Of a stretch of 7,903 nucleotides of DNA, positions 6,109 through 7,903 are shown one piece after another. Within the stretch, counting starts at the first letter, position 1; each line of letters starts with the position of its first letter. The notes below the pieces were generated by a model. It had not been told where the DNA came from and did not search any database. It worked only from the letters and a program-made list of their open reading frames with translations. The translations under genes were made by a program, and so were the position numbers. The stretch comes from Lutibacter sp. (GTDB lineage Bacteria; Bacteroidota; Bacteroidia; Flavobacteriales; Flavobacteriaceae): assembly GCA_004195315.1 (NCBI GenBank), contig SDWL01000086.1, positions 1 to 7,903 of the forward strand, given 5' to 3'.

Positions 6109-6687
6109 CTATTTATAAAAGTTCATTTCATCAATATATTTCCAAATATTTTCGGGTAACATGGTAGTTATGTCTTTTCTTTCTTGGATTGCTTTTCTTA
6201 TAAAAGTTGAAGATATTTGAACTATTGGAGCATTTACTTTATGAATTTTTGGGTGAGTTGAAAATTCATGTTCCGTTTTTCCATCAGAAATTCTTGGATA
6301 TACATACAACTCGTAATTTTCAAGTATTGCTTCATAATTTTTCCATTTATGAAACCCTTTTAAATTATCTTCTCCCATAATCAAACAAAATTTATGATTT
6401 GGGAATTTCTCTACAAAATGAATCAAGGTATTTACAGTGTAATTTGGTTGAGCTAAATTAAATTCAATATTTGAAGTTTTTAATTTCGGGTAATTTTCTA
6501 CCGCTATATTGGCAATTGCTAGTCTATGATTATTATCTAGCATTGATTTTTTTTGTTTAAACGGACTTTGTGGTGTTACCACAAACCAAACCTCATCTAA
6601 ATCAGAGAATTCGACAATATAATTTGCAATAATCAAATGCCCAATATGAATTGGATTAAATGTACCAAAAAACAATCCTACCTTCAT
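6109..6687 (-). CDS. nadD: Nicotinate-nucleotide adenylyltransferase
   Basis: Cytoplasmic enzyme of NAD synthesis that joins nicotinate mononucleotide and ATP to form deamido-NAD and pyrophosphate. The 192-residue length is typical. The nucleotidyltransferase motif GTFNPIHIGH is at 8-17, with the HxGH histidines His14 and His17. TPQSPFKQK at 38-46 is the substrate-binding segment, LIMGEDNLKGFHKWK lies at about 102-116, and the second nucleotidyltransferase signature ISSTFIR is at 158-164. The ATG directly follows the gmk stop with no spacing (TAAATG), indicating translational coupling. nadD next to gmk and yicC is a gene order I recognise in Flavobacteriia. The frame ends at a TAG stop. Confidence 0.96.
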   Translation of the reverse strand: MKVGLFFGTFNPIHIGHLIIANYIVEFSDLDEVWFVVTPQSPFKQKKSMLDNNHRLAIANIAVENYPKLKTSNIEFNLAQPNYTVNTLIHFVEKFPNHKFCLIMGEDNLKGFHKWKNYEAILENYELYVYPRISDGKTEHEFSTHPKIHKVNAPIVQISSTFIRKAIQERKDITTMLPENIWKYIDEMNFYK

Positions 6688-7260
6688 TTATTTTATAAAG
6701 TTATCAACTAAACCGTATGCTTCTTTTTTAGCTGTGTCTAAATCATTATTTATTAAAATAACATCAAAATCTTTAGCATATTTCAACTCTTTTTCAGCTT
6801 TTGCTACTCTTTCTTTTATTTTTTCTTCGCTATCTGTTTGTCTATTTCTTAGTCTTCGTTCCATTTCTTCAATTGATGGCGGCTGAACAAAAATAGCCAA
6901 GGTTTGTTCGGGAAATTTATTTTTTATACTTAAACCGCCAACTACATCAATATCAAAAATTACATGCTTTCCTAATTCCCAAATTCGTTCAACTTCATTT
7001 TTTAAGGTACCGTAAAAATTATTTGTGTACACTTCTTCCCATTCAATAAAATCATCTTTTTCAACATGTTTTTGAAATTCTTTCAAGGAAATAAAATAAT
7101 AATCTTTTTCGTGAATTTCTGTTCCTCTTTTTTCACGCGAAGTTGCTGAGATTGAAAAATCTAAGTTTAATGCTGCTTGCAATAATAAATGGTGTACAAT
7201 TGTAGTTTTACCTGAACCAGAAGGTGCTGAAAAAACTATCAGTTTTCCGTCTTTTTTCAC
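6688..7260 (-). CDS. gmk: Guanylate kinase
   Basis: Cytoplasmic kinase converting GMP (and dGMP) to GDP with ATP. The 190 residues match the family. The P-loop APSGSGKTT is at 12-20. The GMP-binding segment SATSREKRGTE is at 38-48, with Tyr/Phe residues in DYYF at 53-56 and FYGT at 83-86 or close by. IFDIDVVGG lies around 101-109, and the lid arginines are in RRLRNRQTD at 135-143. The start codon is GTG (plus-strand 7258-7260). No ATG is possible, because the frame is closed upstream by the yicC stop, which lies in the same frame 12 bp away, and the next codons already encode the conserved N-terminus. It is followed directly by nadD. Confidence 0.96.
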   Translation of the reverse strand: MKKDGKLIVFSAPSGSGKTTIVHHLLLQAALNLDFSISATSREKRGTEIHEKDYYFISLKEFQKHVEKDDFIEWEEVYTNNFYGTLKNEVERIWELGKHVIFDIDVVGGLSIKNKFPEQTLAIFVQPPSIEEMERRLRNRQTDSEEKIKERVAKAEKELKYAKDFDVILINNDLDTAKKEAYGLVDNFIK

Positions 7261-7272
7261 TGTGTTATTCTT

Positions 7273-7884
7273 TTATAAAACGTTCAAATTTTGCTCTTTT
7301 ATTTTCTCAAGTTCATCTTTCATTTGAACCACTAATTTTTGCATATCTGCAAAATTTGACTTAGACCCAACAGTATTAATTTCTCTACCTATTTCTTGAG
7401 TGATAAATCCAAGTTTTTTACCATTAGAAATTTCCTCATTTAATTCCTTTCTAAAATAATCTAAATGATTTTTTAAGCGAACTTTTTCTTCTGTTATATC
7501 TAGTTTTTCAATATAATAAATAAGTTCTTGCTCAAATCTGCTTTCATCTATTTTAGCTTCTAATTCTGAAATGGATTTTTTTATCTTTTCCTTCACGTGT
7601 TCAATACGTTTTGGATCTTCTAGAATTACTTTTTCAAGTAATTCTTCAATAATAGAAATACGTAATTCAAAATCAGCAAGTAATACTTTTCCTTCGTCTA
7701 ACCTATATTCTTTAATTTTTTCGAGAGTTTCACTTATTGCAATATCAATTTGTTCCCACTCATCTTCATCTAATTCTTCTTTTTCGGTTTTTAAAGAATC
7801 TGGTAAACGAATTGCCATTTTTAGTAAATCAATCTCGTTAGAATCAACAATTCCTTTTAACTGATTCATATACTCTTTTACAAC
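7273..7884 (-). CDS. yicC: YicC/YloC-family endoribonuclease, N-terminus missing
   Basis: C-terminal 203 residues of a YicC-family protein, a group shown in E. coli and Bacillus to be endoribonucleases linked to RNA turnover. Full-length members have about 290 residues, so roughly 85-90 N-terminal residues lie beyond the fragment. The visible part is mostly charged helix with probable coiled coil, ending in the highly conserved C-terminal domain: KLDITEEKVRLKNHLDYF, then GKKLGFITQEIGREINT, GSKSNFADMQKLV and a final KDELEKIKEQNLNVL. The upstream frame continues into the adapter, where GTG plus four codons would give a false MYKRQ beginning; the first genuine residues are VVKEYMNQ. gmk follows 12 bp after its stop, and the linkage yicC-gmk is common in many bacteria. 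Confidence 0.93.
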   Translation of the reverse strand, partial: VVKEYMNQLKGIVDSNEIDLLKMAIRLPDSLKTEKEELDEDEWEQIDIAISETLEKIKEYRLDEGKVLLADFELRISIIEELLEKVILEDPKRIEHVKEKIKKSISELEAKIDESRFEQELIYYIEKLDITEEKVRLKNHLDYFRKELNEEISNGKKLGFITQEIGREINTVGSKSNFADMQKLVVQMKDELEKIKEQNLNVL

Positions 7885-7903
7885 CTGTCTCTTATACACA
7901 TCT
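7885..7903. other. Tn5 mosaic-end sequencing adapter (artificial)
   Basis: The last 19 bases, CTGTCTCTTATACACATCT, are the exact reverse complement of bases 1-19 and equal the Tn5 mosaic end. Read on the minus strand, the adapter contains a GTG in frame with yicC, which makes the truncated gene look as if it had a start codon. Confidence 0.97.

Noticed and set aside
7571..7864. 97-codon plus-strand serine-rich frame
   Set aside because: It is antisense to yicC; Ser/Phe richness is expected from the complement of Glu/Lys-rich helices.
20..7884. tRNA, rRNA, riboswitch, CRISPR array or prophage signals
   Set aside because: I saw no cloverleaf, regularly spaced repeats, conserved riboswitch core or phage-like genes. 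The gaps between genes are all shorter than 175 bp.
1..7903. A Tn5-like composite transposon carrying this gene set
   Set aside because: The mosaic ends face the wrong way, there is no transposase, and the content is core genes. The library-adapter explanation fits fully.

Overview
The window looks like chromosomal core DNA from a member of the Flavobacteriia (phylum Bacteroidota). The sequence is visibly AT-rich and the start codons lack Shine-Dalgarno sequences, having A-rich leaders instead. One exact copy of the Bacteroidota -7 promoter element (TAnnTTTG) is present. The proteins also look flavobacterial: a thymidine kinase without the usual zinc cysteines, an alanine racemase with KAFGYG at the PLP lysine, a GH3-family enzyme next to an M23 peptidase, and an unnamed flavobacterial protein divergent from tdk. 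I cannot name the genus.

Both ends are artificial. Bases 1-19 and 7885-7903 are the 19-bp Tn5 mosaic end used in transposase-based (Nextera-type) library preparation, oriented as on a tagmented fragment. Genomic sequence is therefore only 20-7884. The two outermost genes are cut, and reading into the adapters gives false protein ends (MYKRQ... and ...CLLYTS).

Layout. (1) 20-711, minus: 3'-truncated gene of unknown function, divergent from (2) a plus-strand run: tdk (thymidine kinase), overlapping by 11 bp with alr (alanine racemase), then mscL (mechanosensitive channel). A perfect 9-3-9 inverted repeat lies between the divergent genes. (3) A bidirectional hairpin terminator at 3079-3108 separates mscL from a convergent minus-strand block. 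(4) That block reads, from right to left, yicC (5'-truncated), gmk, nadD, an 88-bp gap with a promoter-like element, then a membrane-anchored M23 peptidase, a GH3-family adenylating enzyme and a MOSC-domain protein. Spacing inside both halves is 12 bp or less, down to overlaps, so they look like two operons or one operon with an internal promoter.

Function. Most genes are housekeeping: dTMP salvage (tdk), GMP phosphorylation (gmk), NAD synthesis (nadD), RNA turnover (yicC), D-alanine supply for peptidoglycan (alr), osmotic protection (mscL) and cell-wall remodelling (M23). The least understood parts are the M23-GH3-MOSC cluster and the truncated protein at the left end. I found no mobile element, CRISPR array, RNA gene or phage gene, and nothing that amounts to a clear new system. 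The most robust unusual observations are the adapter ends, the divergent-promoter palindrome, and family-level residue changes in Tdk and MscL.
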